Assembly (NCBI GenBank): GCA_022432975.1
Contig: CM039505.1
Span: 25,489,825-25,553,824, forward strand
Length of the DNA stretch: 64,000 bases
From: Begonia masoniana
Taxonomy: Eukaryota; Streptophyta; Magnoliopsida; Cucurbitales; Begoniaceae
Reading direction: 5' to 3'
Shown: piece after piece, positions 12,208 to 24,283 of the stretch
Numbering within the stretch: position 1 is the stretch's first letter
Layout of the letters: every line of letters starts with the position of its first letter
Notes under the pieces: model-generated
Told to the model about the DNA's origin: nothing
Seen by the model: only the letters and a program-made list of their open reading frames with translations
The model's database searches: none
Program-made: the position numbers and the translations under genes

Positions 12208-14629
12208 TATTCTTTTTTGTGATTATCATTTCTCTTCCTTGCTTTACAAGCTCCTTGATCTTTGGTCTTCTGCTAAAATATATCTCTTTCTATGAGAAAA
12301 GATAGACGAGAAAAGTTCAACAATATTTGTTTCTCTGATCTTCTCCACAGAGATAGACTCAAAAGTGTTAAACTAATTGTGTGAATGAATCATTATAACT
12401 TAGCTACTCCAAGGTCTATAGCTAATTGAGTTACTGGGTCATATTGTAATTTAACTTGTTCACTGAGTAGTTCTCTTGAAATTAAAAAGCTTTTACTAAG
12501 ACTTTCTAGAATCATCAATTTGAGTCCCATTGATGTTGATCATAATCAACATATGCTCACAAACAATGGCTTTGACCCTTATCTGAGTTCATGGCTTTTT
12601 TAACTGCTTGAAGATGAGACGATTAGATAATCAGTTGAACAAATTCTATGGAGAGTCCATTATCTCGTAAAACATCTCTATCTTCTCAAACTTACTGTGG
12701 AGAACATCAGACATAGTGCGAGCAAATAATAATGAGAAAGTCTCTTTCTATTTGGTCTTTTTAAGTTCTTAAAGAAACTATGAGCAAGGATTGCAGGATC
12801 CCTTAGTTAGGACGAATTTTTAAAATTGTCACGTAAAAAATCAAATTTATGTTCTTTTTTTCATTTAATAAAATTGTCTTCAGTCCCTTTTAAATTGCAA
12901 GTAATGATATGACATGATGGTGTAATAAATAAATAAATAAACAATAAGCCTTTCATGTTTAAAATTCAAATATCTTATGACTTAGTGTAATGTTGCACGA
13001 ACGTGTTTAATCAAAAATACAAATACTAGTGTGCTGCTATAGCCTCAATAGTATAATGTATCACATTAGATGAAAAATATATCCATTAATAAAATAACTT
13101 GAGTGCCTAATATTTTTTAAATTTATTAACTCCTATTAAATTTGGTCAAATATCATTAACTTTCATTAGTGTACCCACAGTTTAGAATTCATAAAACTTA
13201 TATTATAATTGCAGTCTCAAGATTAGTCAACTGTAAAATACATTTTACAAAGTTGTAGGAAGGAGATCACCTTGATATTGAGTTGAACTCTCAGCTTCAC
13301 TAATTATTTGGAATTCAGTGAAGAACATCATATGTTCAACTAACTTGTATAATAATTAATTATTCTAGTTAATGGTATATAAACTATTAATTTTATAATC
13401 AATTAAAAAATAAATACTTTCAGATAAACAAATTTATTTGAAGTTTTAAAATAATGTGAAAGTTCTAATAATTACAATTTTATAACATTTAATTTTTTTC
13501 CCATAATTTATGAATACAAATAGTTATACTTTTAATCAAAGTAAAACTATTTTAATTTAATAAACTCACTTATTAAAACTTAAACTTATTATATCATTGC
13601 ATGGCAATATGAGAAACACAGGTAGATCATAGATGCAATATATGACATGTGAATGCACAACAACATATTAATTTTACATGAAACGTATACATTTTATAAC
13701 TAATTACTGTGAAATCTTTCTCTTCTTGGATCCTCGCCATCATCAATGTGGTCATCTCGGCATTGGCATTGGGACGTCAACTATTTAGTTATGGCAATCT
13801 GCTCTGTATAGCCAAGAACGACCAAAAATACTGTTGATTGTGAGGGTATAGTCCATGGGAGGTGCACAATTTTACATTGCTTGAAAGAGTGGAAATTGAG
13901 TGGTACATAAGTAGAGTCTTCCTCCCTACCTAGTACAACGCGTTTTGGGTTAACCCTAATAACAAATCTGTGCAAATTCTCATCCGAAGCGGACAATATT
14001 ATACTGCGAGCACTTGAAAACTCCACGTTAATGCTACAACCTCTACCTCTATTTCAGTCATCGCGACATGCGTGTTACAACATTGGTCACAAAATGTCAT
14101 GCACTGCATTACTCAATCACATATCATCGCGACCATAGTACATTTGCTTCATTTGAATTAATCAACCGATTAAATATATGATTACTTTACCTCGGCTAAT
14201 TCGTCATGTTCCAAATCCAGATTCTCAAGTAGAAATTACAAAATATAATGAAATATCTAAACAATTGGATTTACAAAATTATTATTAAAATTTTTGATTT
14301 AAAAAAATCCTAACCTAAATCAACCAATAATAATAACATTTATCATTCCAATAATGTCAATCAACATTCATCAATGTCAATAGTAAATGCAGAGGCCTAC
14401 ACCTAGATTTAGGGTAATCTAGCAAAGCAAAAATCACCAAGATTCATAACTCAAATTTGTTCGTGTCCCAGGTGTACCTTGAAAACAATTTTAGAAACAC
14501 GAAAACTAAAGTTTTGATACGTTTATAGTCACTGTGTATAAGTAATTATCGAAATCTCATCGAATCTAACCAAACAAGAATATCACCCTAGGACCATGCT
14601 TTCAACAAGAACTAATCTATAGTCTAATC
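12208..14629. other. AT-rich intergenic sequence, no supported gene
   Basis: This stretch contains simple AT-rich sequence, an AAAT microsatellite near 12925-12940, and a less AT-rich patch (13690-14200). In that patch an 81-codon minus-strand frame (13781-14026) lacks an ATG and resembles nothing I recognise. No RNA gene or transposon terminus could be identified. Confidence 0.6.
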
Positions 14630-16512
14630 TTATTGGTCCAAAAGTTCAATTTGAAAACCAAACGACACCCAAAGTCGTACAAATTGCAATTAGAGTAACA
14701 AGACAAGTAAACATCGCATTATGAATCGGGAAGTACAAAGATGAGATTTTGTGTGACGTAGTGCCAATGCAAGCAACTCACATCCTATTAGGGAGACCAT
14801 GACAATATGATAGAACGGTTAAGCATAACGGCTATAAAAATGAGTATTTGCTTACTCAAAATGGGAGGTTGGTAATACTCAAACCATTACCACCGTGGGA
14901 AGCAAGCTTGGATTAAGAGAGGATTGCCAAAGAGATCCAAAATGACAAAATCTTAAATGAAAAAGGTGGGAAAACTGACAAAAATGGCGTAGTCGAAAAT
15001 TCAAGCATGAAAGAAGAGAAGAAAAAAGGCGAAAAAGAAAGAGGAGACAAAAAAGCCGATGAGAGAAAGAAAGAAAGAAAGCAAAAAAGGCAAAGAGGAA
15101 GAAAGGAAATTGAAGGAAGAGAGGAGAAACGAGGGAGAAGAGAGAAAAAAGAGTGGACTTGTGAGGAAAGGTGAGGAGATGATTTTGTTACTAATGTTTC
15201 TTTTTCCACTAACTGAACTAACGAATTCTCTTCCCATAAGTGTGACCTCTCTTTTGCAGGAATTTGAGGACATATTTCCAGAGGAATTACCTAAAGGAGT
15301 TCCCCCGCTTAGGGGAATCGAGCATCAAATCAATTTCATCCCCGGAGCGACGATCCCGAACCGACCCGTGTACCGAGCAAATCCAGAGGAAACCAAGGAA
15401 ATTCAATGGCAAGTAGATGAGTTGGTAGAGAAAGGTCTAGTGAAGGAGAGTCTTAGCCAATGCTCGGTTCCGGTCATATTGGTTCCGAAAAAGGACGGCA
15501 CTTGGAGAATGTGCGTCGATTGCCGACCGGTAAATCAAATTACGGTAAAGTATTGACACCCTATTCCTCGCCTTGATGATATGCTTGATGAACTGTATGG
15601 TGCATATATGTTTTCCAAAATTGATTTAAAGAACGGATATTATCAAATTCGCATGAAACAATGAGATGAATGGAAAACAGCTTTTAAAACAAAATATGGT
15701 CTTTATGAATGGTTGGTTATGCCGTTTGGACTATCTAATGCATCGAGCACGTTTATGAGATTGATGAATCATGTTTTAAGGCAATTTATTGGAAAATTTG
15801 TTGTGGTCTACTTTGATGATATTTTGGTGTATAGTAAGTCACTTGACGAACATGTTAAGCATTTGAGATCCGTATTTAGTGTGTTAAAATCGAATCTATT
15901 GTATGCTAATCTTAAAAAGTGTACCTTTTGCATGGAATCAGTAGTTTTCCTCGGTTTTGTAGTTAGCTCAAAGGGAGTATCCGTGGATAAGGAAAAGGTA
16001 AGAGCAATCAAGGAATGACCCACACCAAAGAACGCAAATGAGGTACGTAGCTTTCACGGCTTGGCTAGCTTTTATAGGAGATTTGTGAGAGACTTGTGTA
16101 TGGCTTTCACCCTCTTACACCGCTTGATTTCTTACCGTTACCTTCTAATGAATTAGGTTGATTTAAATGGAAAAAGAAAGAATTTGTAAGGGAATTACAC
16201 GCGAAGGTTCGGGAAAACATCATACAAAAGAACGAGCACTATGCGCGACAAGCCAACAAGAGTAGAAAAGAAAGAATCTTTGAACCCGGGGGTTTGGGTG
16301 CATCTACGAAAGGAGAGATTTGTGGAGCGGAGAAAGAAGAAGTTACAACCGCGAGGAGACGGTCCCTTCCAAGTGTTGGAACGCATCAACGACAATGCTT
16401 ACAAGATTGACTTACCGAGCGAATATGGTAATGTAAGCGCTACTTTTAATGTTAGTGACTTATCTTTGTTTGATGCAGATTCGAGGACGAATCTTTTCGA
16501 AGAGGGAGGGAA
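14630..16512 (+). pseudogene. Decayed Gypsy pol fragment (protease, RT, integrase C-terminus)
   Basis: Pieces in order: an aspartic-protease end with ATHILLGRP (about 14765-14800, stop after RP), a lysine/glutamate-rich linker (14990-15180), and reverse transcriptase from EFEDIFPEELPKG (15261) through [29 protein letters not shown] and the catalytic YFDD (15809-15820). It then runs to SFHGLASFYRRF (about 16050-16085). RNase H and most of integrase are missing. Sequence resumes with the integrase C-terminal tail (RKERF, PRGDGPFQVLERIN, RTNLFEEGGNDV; 16190-16520). In-frame stops occur at 15554, about 15662 and 16016. The RT wording and the NLFEEGG tail next to a purine tract resemble CRM/Reina-like chromoviruses; that clade call is tentative. 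It is inactive. Confidence 0.88.
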
Positions 16513-17904
16513 TGATGTAGTCAAACCCAATCTCCGGGTTCAAAAAGAAAGATTACCATTGTCTTAACAAATTCATTCTTTTTCCTTCCAGAATAGCAAG
16601 GAAGAAAGAAAAGAAGAGACCAAGTCGTTTACTTCATATTTGTGACTCTTGCCAACAATTGGTTCTTTAACTGGCACTTGACTCGAACCGCTTGCCATAT
16701 CTAAACTAGCTACTGGCAAAGAGGGAATGGATTCCCGCCCTACAACCCGAAAGTGACTCTCGTGTCATATGTGTTATGGTTTTGTAAATTGGTTTAAGTC
16801 TTCTACTACGAAACATGAATTATGTCTTGGGATTGTCAATTGGGTTATCTCTTAGAGTCAAGTTATTTAACTCTGACATTTATGTGTAGACCAGTCTTAT
16901 CTAATGAAATGTGACGACGAGGTTTGAAATTCTTTTTTAAAGAATTGGTTTAGACATCTTTTGTCCAAATATCGTAATCTTGTACAACCATTGTCCTGTA
17001 CTATTACATTTGGATCACTTTTAACTTTTATCGTAATTAATCATTTACTTTGTTCTATCAAATATTATTTAAACTGATCTTTTGTATAAAGAATGACAGA
17101 AAATGTTGAGCGGACCTAAAAAACTATTATTCCAAGTTTAAGTAATTTTCATTAGTTAATATACTAACGTAATTCTAATTCTAGAATCTATTGAACTCTT
17201 AGAATTATATAATATAGTTAATTAAGGTAATGTTCAATATATTCTCATTACATTCCTATTGATCTTCCATAGTACATTTGTAAAAAGATAGATTTAATAT
17301 TCATTGGCATTTCATTTACTTCTTTATCATTGATTATTATTAGTTCTTAATTGAATAATTGATTTTTAATATCTATGAATTTATCCGCTAATTATTTGAT
17401 TCATTAACTAACAATAAAGAAATCGTTGGAAGAAATGAATTTCATAGTATCCAATTAGTATTTTGAGCTAGTCATTTAAGTTATTTTCAAAATATAAGAT
17501 TTATGTAATGTATCAACCATATTTTAAAACAAGGAAATTAAGGTATTAAATTATAACTAAAATTTAATTAGTTTTATTCCTCTTTTTGAGGGGAAGTCTA
17601 CACAGATCAAGGGGATGTCTCTCTTGTTTAGTCAAGAAACCACCCTTCTCCTCTCAACTAACACATTCAGACTTCAAGGAGAGTATTGATCTCTTCCGAG
17701 GCAAAACGGATTGCGAATTCGGTGAGGAGATAAGAGTTTCCAAGTGTGGATCACTCTGTAACTCCTGGGTAAGTGGAACCATAAACCATTCTTTCTCTTG
17801 TAATATGAATTTTTAGATTTTTAGTGAAACACTGTTGGGTTGATGGAACTTAGAAAATCTGAGTTTAGGAGATCGTCGGTTGGAGTTTTTTCAGTGTGGG
17901 TTAG
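16513..17904. other. AT-rich flank, possibly the 3' LTR of the Gypsy fragment
   Basis: A purine tract (16501-16512) is followed at 16513 by TGATGTAG, a plausible LTR start overlapping the end of pol. The other LTR end could not be found. Most of 16600-17580 is featureless and AT-rich. 17586-17770 is less AT-rich and ends at a donor-like CTGG/GTAAGTGG. It could be a transcribed segment whose partner lies beyond the nested insertion (45957 onward, after TTTTTTTTCAG). No coding gene is supported. Confidence 0.4.
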
Positions 17905-18152
17905 TGTTGAAAAACCTAACTGAAAACGAAAAAGAAAAACGAGAAACAGTAGACACCAAGATTTATGTGGAAACCCTAGAAGGGAAAAAACCACGGGCAG
18001 AGGAGAAATCACTATGTCAAATCAAGGTACAATGAGTTTTGCCACACAAGCATATATTTATACATAACATAAAACTCTAGTCATATTGAGATTCACAACG
18101 TGAGCCGAACCGATCTGGCCCAGTCAGAAATCGGGTCACACCGAAAATAACA
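17905..18152 (-). repeat. 3' LTR of outer Copia element
   Basis: This is the 248-bp partner of 44549-44796, with only scattered substitutions by eye. It is preceded (minus sense) by the polypurine tract at about 18153-18163. TATATTTATAC near 18053-18063 is the AT-rich centre of the LTR. Confidence 0.95.
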
Positions 18153-18215
18153 ATCTCCACCTTGACACGAATTCTACTGCATAAAAATATACTCCAAAAC
18201 TCCAACAAAGCTTCT

Positions 18216-19222
18216 CTACCATAAACCCCCCTCAGGACCAAATAAGCAACTAATACCAACCAAGCTCAAACAAAGTTTGAATTTAAATGTGGACAAAATC
18301 TTTTATCATCATATCAGCAGGGTTATCTTGAGTACTAATCTTACTCACTGCGAAATCACCGCGACCAATCACATCACGAACAAAATGATAACGAATATCT
18401 ATGTGTTTCGTCTTCTCATGAAACATCTAATCTTTGGTGAGAAAAATAGCACTCTAACTGTCGCAAAATACTGTGGAAATCTGCAAATCTTTATTGAGCT
18501 CACTAAACAAACCTTTCAACCATATGGCTTCCTTGCATGCTTCTGTAATAGCTATATATTCTGCCTCTGTAGTAGACAATGCGACGATATCTTGTAAAGT
18601 AGCTCTCCAACTGATGGCACAACCTCCAACTGTAAAAACACATCATGTGAGAGATCTCCTTTTATCAAGATCTCCTGCATAGTCAGAATCAACGTATTCA
18701 ACTACCGGATCTCTATTTCTTCCAAATTCAAGACATACATCACTAGTCCCCCGCAGATACCTAAGAATCCACTGAACAGCTTTCTAATGTTCCTTTCCTG
18801 GATTAGCCATGTATCTACTTACTGCACTGACTGCATACGTTAAATCTAGACGCGTGCAAACCATAGCATACATAAGCGATCTCACTGCACTATAATATGG
18901 AACTTGTGACATATAAACTTCTTCATCTGACTGAGGACATAAAGTAGATGAAAGTTTGAAATGAGCTGCTAATGGAATACTAACAGGCTTTGATTTATTT
19001 ATGTTAAACCTGCAGAGAACCTTCCGAATATACCCCTTTTGACTTAGGTATAGTTTACCAGCTTTCCTATCTCTCTGTATTTCCATACCAAGAATTCTTT
19101 TGGCGGCTCTCAAATCTTTCATCTCAAATTCATTACTCAATTTTACTTTAACCCTTTTAATATCTTCTATATCTTTAGCTGCTATCAACATATCATCTAC
19201 GTATAAGAGCAGATAAATCACT
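18216..19222 (-). pseudogene. Copia RT C-terminus and RNase H (outer element)
   Basis: The minus-strand frame starts with YLLLYVDDML, the RT catalytic YVDD block. It continues through KRILGMEIQRDRKAGKL, GSLMYAMVCTR-like sequence and an RNase H region ([32 protein letters not shown]) to a stop near 18216. A stop at 18784 and at least one frameshift break it. Its N-terminal continuation is at 41053-41519: the residues before (KNGKNGSV) and after (IYLLLYVDD) the Gypsy insertion join naturally, confirming the nesting. Confidence 0.93.
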
Positions 19223-19612
19223 TGTAATACCCGACTGTATGGAATATTAATATTATAAATGTAAATGGCATTTTTGTTAATATGTCAAATCAAGTCTATT
19301 TTGCGAAAAGAAAGCGTTATTATGATCCTAATAATTAATAAGGATTTTAAGAAAATTTCGGGAATTTTAGGAGTTTAACGCTAATTTCACAAGAATTACG
19401 CTTATCGTAATATAATGGATACTTTGGTAAAAATAGTAAACGAGGTCCGTTTTGCGAACGGACAGTTTTAATAGAACCCTTATAATGAGTTAGATCTATT
19501 GGCGAAATAAGGAGAATTGGAGAAACCGAATCGTTAAACAATTAACGAAACGAAGAACGAAACAAATAGAAAATTAAAGGAAGGGCAAAATGGTAATTTG
19601 CCAAGTCAATAT

Positions 19613-19619
19613 TATAAAA
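19613..19619 (+). promoter_or_regulatory. TATAAAA box in Gypsy 5' LTR
   Basis: TATAAAA lies about 390 bp into the LTR and is followed by a pyrimidine-rich TTCTTCTTCTTC stretch, typical of a plant core promoter. It is conserved in the right LTR (38833-38839) and the related solo LTR (46795-46801). Confidence 0.55.
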
Positions 19620-21362
19620 TATCACAATTCTTCTTCTTCTTCCACGGTTTCTCTCCTTTTTCCTTCTCTCCCTGTGATTTCTCTTTTCTCCATCGACGAC
19701 CTCCATTGCTGATGCTCGTTCTTTCTTCAATCGACCTCTGGTTCTTCGTGTTTTCTTCTCCATTCACGATTCTAAGTAAGTCTCTAACGTTTCCAAGCTT
19801 TAGTTCTTAGTTTTGCGGAGTTAAAAACGATTAGGATTTTGTTTAGGGTTTGTGAAAAACGTGATTTAGGATTAGAAATTTATAGGTTTATCGTAGTTGT
19901 GAATATAATGGACGTATTGAACGTTATTGGACGAAGTTAAGTCGATTTGTGAGAAATGTTAGGTTTGAGAATTTTAGGGGTTTTTGGAAAAAAAACTCGT
20001 TAATGGTGATTCTGAGATATCGAGCGTTAATTGTTTGTTAAAATGCCTCGATTAGTTAGGTTAGAACGTTAGGAATTTCCTTAGTTAAGGATTTCGTTAA
20101 TTTGGACGTTAAACGTTTGAATTCGTTCTAATGATAATTGTGGTGAATTTGCTTAGGTGAACAACGCTCGTGGACGGAGCTAAAAGTTCAACGCGCACGA
20201 GGTAAGTTCTCATGACTTACTTTGGCCGAAAGGCCTACACCGTACGTCGAAATTGTCTCGAGGAGTTTTGATGATGTGTTTATTTAAATTGCTTTGGTTT
20301 GGTAGTTTAGGTTCGGTTGTTCTATAGGTTGTTTGTTATAGTGTTTTGATGGTATACTCCTTACGTATGTTTATGTTTATATTGAACTGTTCATGCATCA
20401 TGGTTTTAAAAATGTCATGAAAATAAATTTATGCACGGATTTCATGAAAAGAACATGCATGTAAAGGCAAGTAAAGTATCACAGTAAATAACCATGACAT
20501 GGGGTTATCGGGGATGAGGTTCAGACCTGGCGTTCCGTGGTGAGCGGGTTTTCCTCCCTTCAGATGGTGTGGGCTGTCTAACCACTGGACGTGCCCTATC
20601 CATCTGTCGAGCGTTTCTGATAACCATAGACTTACACGTACTGATATATGAAATGATATGGACGGTTTTCATAGCATTGAGCATACATGATCATGCATCA
20701 GCATTTATGTAGAACTTGCTGAGATTTTTATCTCATAGGTGTCTTTATGGTGTAGGTGACATAGATCCACGTGAGGACGAGATCCCTCCACCCGAGGAGT
20801 GATGCAGTTGTCGGAGGATGGCTTGCAGGGGTGTGCTGGGCAGTCGATGCTTAACCTGACCCGTGGGGATATATGCATGTGTTTTGAGGGTATTGGGGTG
20901 TTTTGGGCTGATGATAGACTAAAACGAATAACTGTATAGTTAGAACATTTTAGGATGTTTGGTTCTGATTAGTTTATAGGTTACGTTTTGAGGTTTTTTA
21001 AACGTTTTGGTAAATTGAATTTATAAAACGTTTTGTTAAGATTTCTGTCGAGATTTTTATGAACTGCTTGGTGATTTTAGCAGGAGGAAATGTTTGGTTT
21101 TCGAACGGAACCACGCAGTTCGTTTTTATGAAAATGTACTTGGTGTTATTTGCGTTTTGAATCGTTTATTTTGGTGAAGTTTGAAATGAGTGAGATTTGA
21201 TTTATCGTATGTCACGTGTTTATGGAGTAGAGTACGTTGAAGTTTTAGTATGAGTTATGTGTATATATATGTAGGGAAAGAGAAGGAGAAAGAAAAAGAA
21301 AGAAGGAAAGAGGAAGGAGAAAGAAAAAGAAAAAAAATGGAAGAGGAGGCGGAACGCTTGGC

Positions 21363-21526
21363 GACTGATCGCCAAGAGGGGCGATCAGTCACCAAGGGGA
21401 TCGCCACGCTCTGGAATTTTTCCAGAGCGTGTGGCGATCGATCGCCCCAAGGTGGGCGATCAATCGCCTGGTGAACGATCGCGAGGCGATCGTTCACCAC
21501 TGCGAGGGGCGATCAGATCGCCCCTC
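21363..21526 (+). repeat. Cluster of five hairpins/palindromes with GCGATC cores
   Basis: Perfect stems read directly: GACTGATCGCC/GGCGATCAGTC (21363-21390, 6-nt loop); CACGCTCTGGAA/TTCCAGAGCGTG (21405-21431, 3-nt loop, extendable outward with a bulge); the palindrome GGCGATCGATCGCC (21433-21446); GGTGAACGATCGC/GCGATCGTTCACC (21470-21498, 3-nt loop); GAGGGGCGATC/GATCGCCCCTC (21504-21526, 1-nt loop). The cluster recurs at about 40568-40760 in the right LTR with one extra 30-bp duplication. It sits in the distal LTR, where related LTRs carry minisatellites. Confidence 0.9.
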
Positions 21527-21802
21527 CCTTTTATAACTGGCGATCGAATCGCCCCATCATTTTAGGGATAGACGTCCTTTTTTGCCTCTGCGATTGTTTT
21601 TCTTTGTTTTTAAATGTTTTAATATATTGTTTTATGTTTTATTTAAATTGTTTTTAAGTTTATTAAATGGTTTAAAAGCATAAACTTTCGATTTCGATTT
21701 TAAAAGTTTTATTTCCGCTCGAACGTTAGGTTTAAGTTTGTAAGTATAAAATGAAAAATTTATTAGCAAAATTAGGATACGGGTAAGGGTCACTATAATT
21801 TA

Positions 21803-21814
21803 TGGTATCAAAGC
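21803..21814 (+). other. Primer-binding site, initiator-Met type
   Basis: TGGTATCAAAGC follows the left LTR by five bases and matches the plant initiator-Met tRNA 3' end complement (TGGTATCAGAGC) with one mismatch. Confidence 0.8.
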
Positions 21815-21885
21815 CCCTGGGTTTTAAAAACGGTTCTGTAGACTGCTCGACTGCACAGCCACTACGCGGACATCCTTCCTCAAAT

Positions 21886-21953
21886 GTAAGTATGTTTATA
21901 TGTTTTTTCTTTAAGTTCGGTTTCTTAGAATTGTGTGCTTTTAACCTTTATAG
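21886..21953 (+). other. Candidate leader intron upstream of gag
   Basis: AAAT/GTAAGTATG at 21886 and TTTATAG/GAAAT at 21953 bound a 68-bp T-rich segment between the primer-binding site and the gag ATG (21967). The 49029-60509 element has a similar arrangement at 53167-53226. Splicing is predicted from consensus only. Confidence 0.45.
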
Positions 21954-21966
21954 GAAATATATAATT

Positions 21967-24278
21967 ATGGTGCGTCAAGGAAACGACTGAGACGATACGA
22001 TAGACACCCTTAAAGATTTTATTGCCCAACAGTCCCAATATATGGAGCGTGAGGCCCAACAAATGGAGAGGCAATCCCAGCAGCTAGGCACCTTAATCGA
22101 CTGTGAAGGTGCTAGAGTCCGGGAGACAGCGACTCAGGGTAACCGAGGGATGAAAAGATTTCAGAGGCTCCAACCTCCGGTGTTCAACGGACAGTCTACG
22201 GATCCCTCTTCAGCTGAGGAGTGGATTTGAACCATGGAGGACATGCTGGCCTATGCAAGCATTGAAGACGGAGAGAAAGTTGCATTGGTTTGCTACCATT
22301 TAGCGCTGGATGCCCGATTCTTGTGGGATTCTATCAAGGCAACCACCGATGTGACGATTATGAATTGGGAGCGCTTCAAAACGATGTTTTATGATAAATA
22401 CTTCAGCCATACAGTACAAGAGGCGAAGATGGTTGAATTTATGCAGTTGTGGCAAGTTGGTTCGATTGCCGAGTACGTGAAGAGGTTTGAGGCACTGTCA
22501 CGATTCGCGCCACGTCAGGTCAGTGTCAATGAGGACAAGGTATGCATATTTGTACAGGGGCTTGGTCAAGAAATTCGGAAAAGCCTCACTATATCAGGAG
22601 TACGGAATGTGTCCTATGATGAGATTGTGGCCAGGGCACTTGAGATCAAGGCTGTACATCAGAGTTCAGTTAAGCCGAGGGAGCCAGCTAGAGGGTTCTT
22701 TCGGGAGATACAGCCACGGCCTCAGAATAGAGGCTGGCAATCGAGAGCACAGCCACAGCAACAACTACAACAACGGGGCGTTAAAAGGCCCTTAGAGGGA
22801 GGTAATGATCGGGGGAAAGGCAAGTAAGTCCAAGAGGCTGCACAGAAACCTGTTTGTCCGAAGGTGCCAGAAGGAACAATATGGCACTTGTCGATTGGGC
22901 ACGAACAGTTGTTACGGATGTGGAGAGGTCGGTCATTTTGCTTTGAATTGTCCGAGGGCAGCTACCGATCAAAGAACAGTTATGCCGAGGATCTTCGCAT
23001 TTATCGAGCCTGGCGACGTCGATGACGAGGCTCAGCCCTCCGTGATAGTAGGTACTATTCTGATTTCGGGGGTAGCTGTATTTTCTTTGATAGACATGGG
23101 GGGCTACGCACTCTTTTGTTTCCACTGCATGCGTGTCTAGACTGAAGCTTGTGCCTGAGTTAGCAGAATGCGAATATAGTGTGATGCTACCTTCAGGAGA
23201 GCGTATGCAGTCAGGTCAGGTCGTCCGGGGCAATATTGTCTCAGTTGGGAACAGTACCCTCTATGCTCGCCTGATTGTTATGGGCATAGAGATCTACGAT
23301 CTTATCTTAGGGATGGACTGGCTATCACAGCACTTCGCCACCATCGATTGTCGATCCGGGATTGTGACATTTCGACCCCCGGGTAAAGCCGAGTTTTCTT
23401 ATTAGGAGATGAACAAATGGAATGGATCGCCTATTTCCTATTCTATGAAGGTCAACGAGCAATTTAAAGGTGAGTGCACTATTTATTTGGCCACATTAAT
23501 TGATGTGCAGTTGCTCAACGAAGTAAAGCCGAGCGACATTCCTGGAAAAATTCATTGTGGTTTTCATCGATGATATTCTAATATATTCTAAGACGAAAGA
23601 GGAGCATGAAGAGCAATTGAGGATTGTTCTCGGAATTTTACAACAACACCAGCTTTATTCGAAGTTCTCGAAATGCGAGTTTTGGCTGGATAGAGTCGGT
23701 TTTCTCGGCCATATTATATCAGAAGAAGGGGATTCTGTGGATCCGAGCAAAATTCAGGTGGTCAAAGATTGGTCAAGCGTGAAGTACGTGGATTTCTCGG
23801 ATTGGCTGGCTATTATCGGAAGTTCATAGAGGGATTTTTGAAGATTGCAGTTCCCCTTTCACGACGAGAAATTTGTATGGTCGGTTGCTTGTGATGACAG
23901 TTTTATGGAGTTGAAGCAGAAGTTGACCACAACTCCAGTTCTAACGGTGCCTGTTGAAGGTGATAAATTCAGCGTATATTGTGATGCATCTGGAGTTGGA
24001 CTCGGTTGTGTATTGATGCAGGAGAGAAAGGTTATTGCGTATGCTTCTCGGCAGTTGAAGCCGTATGAGTAGAATTATCCTACACACGACCTAGAGTTAG
24101 CAGCAGTGGTCTTCGCACTGAAGATTTGGAGACATTATTTATATGGGTAGCAGTGCGAGATATTTTCAGACCTACAAGAGCTTGAAGTACTTATTTACTC
24201 AGAAGGAACTTAATATGTTACAAAGAAGGTGGCTGGAGTTCGTGAAAGACTATGATTTCGATATCAAGTACCACCCAG
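21967..24278 (+). pseudogene. Gypsy gag-protease-RT-RNase H, 5' portion, broken
   Basis: The ATG at 21967 opens gag, but a stop follows after seven codons and another at about 22228. Gag core text (WERFKTMFYDKYF, EYVKRFEALSRF) leads to a C-x2-C-x4-H-x4-C zinc knuckle (22910-22951). The protease catalytic triplet region near 23092-23110 has an extra G that shifts the frame, then LGMDWLSQHFATIDC follows. RT is deleted from just after the protease linker (about 23545) to immediately before FIDD (23563-23574). By comparison with the 49029-60509 element about 0.55 kb is missing, including the palm motifs upstream of FIDD. RNase H follows with several stops. The frame is interrupted at 24284 by the Copia insertion after YHPGK. 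Confidence 0.92.
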
Positions 24279-24283
24279 GAAAG

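Larger units (their letters stand above)
19223..21797 (+). repeat. 5' LTR of nested Gypsy element
   Basis: 2575 bp, from TGTAATACCC to GGTCACTATA (the last bases are mutated relative to GCTACA of the right LTR). It contains a TATAAAA box (19613-19619), a donor AA/GTAAGT (19776), a 45-nt candidate microexon (20157-20201) bounded by TTAG and GTAAGT, a further acceptor at 20754-20755, and a cluster of perfect hairpins (21363-21526). The small open frames here (for example 21250-21474) are repeat-derived and not supported as genes. Confidence 0.93.

Noticed and set aside
13781..14026. 81-codon minus-strand frame
   Set aside because: It begins with a non-ATG codon, matches no family I recognise, and neighbouring frames are full of stops.
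14913..15273. Minus-strand serine/phenylalanine-rich frames
   Set aside because: These are the reverse reading of the lysine/glutamate-rich linker and RT of the plus-strand Gypsy fragment.
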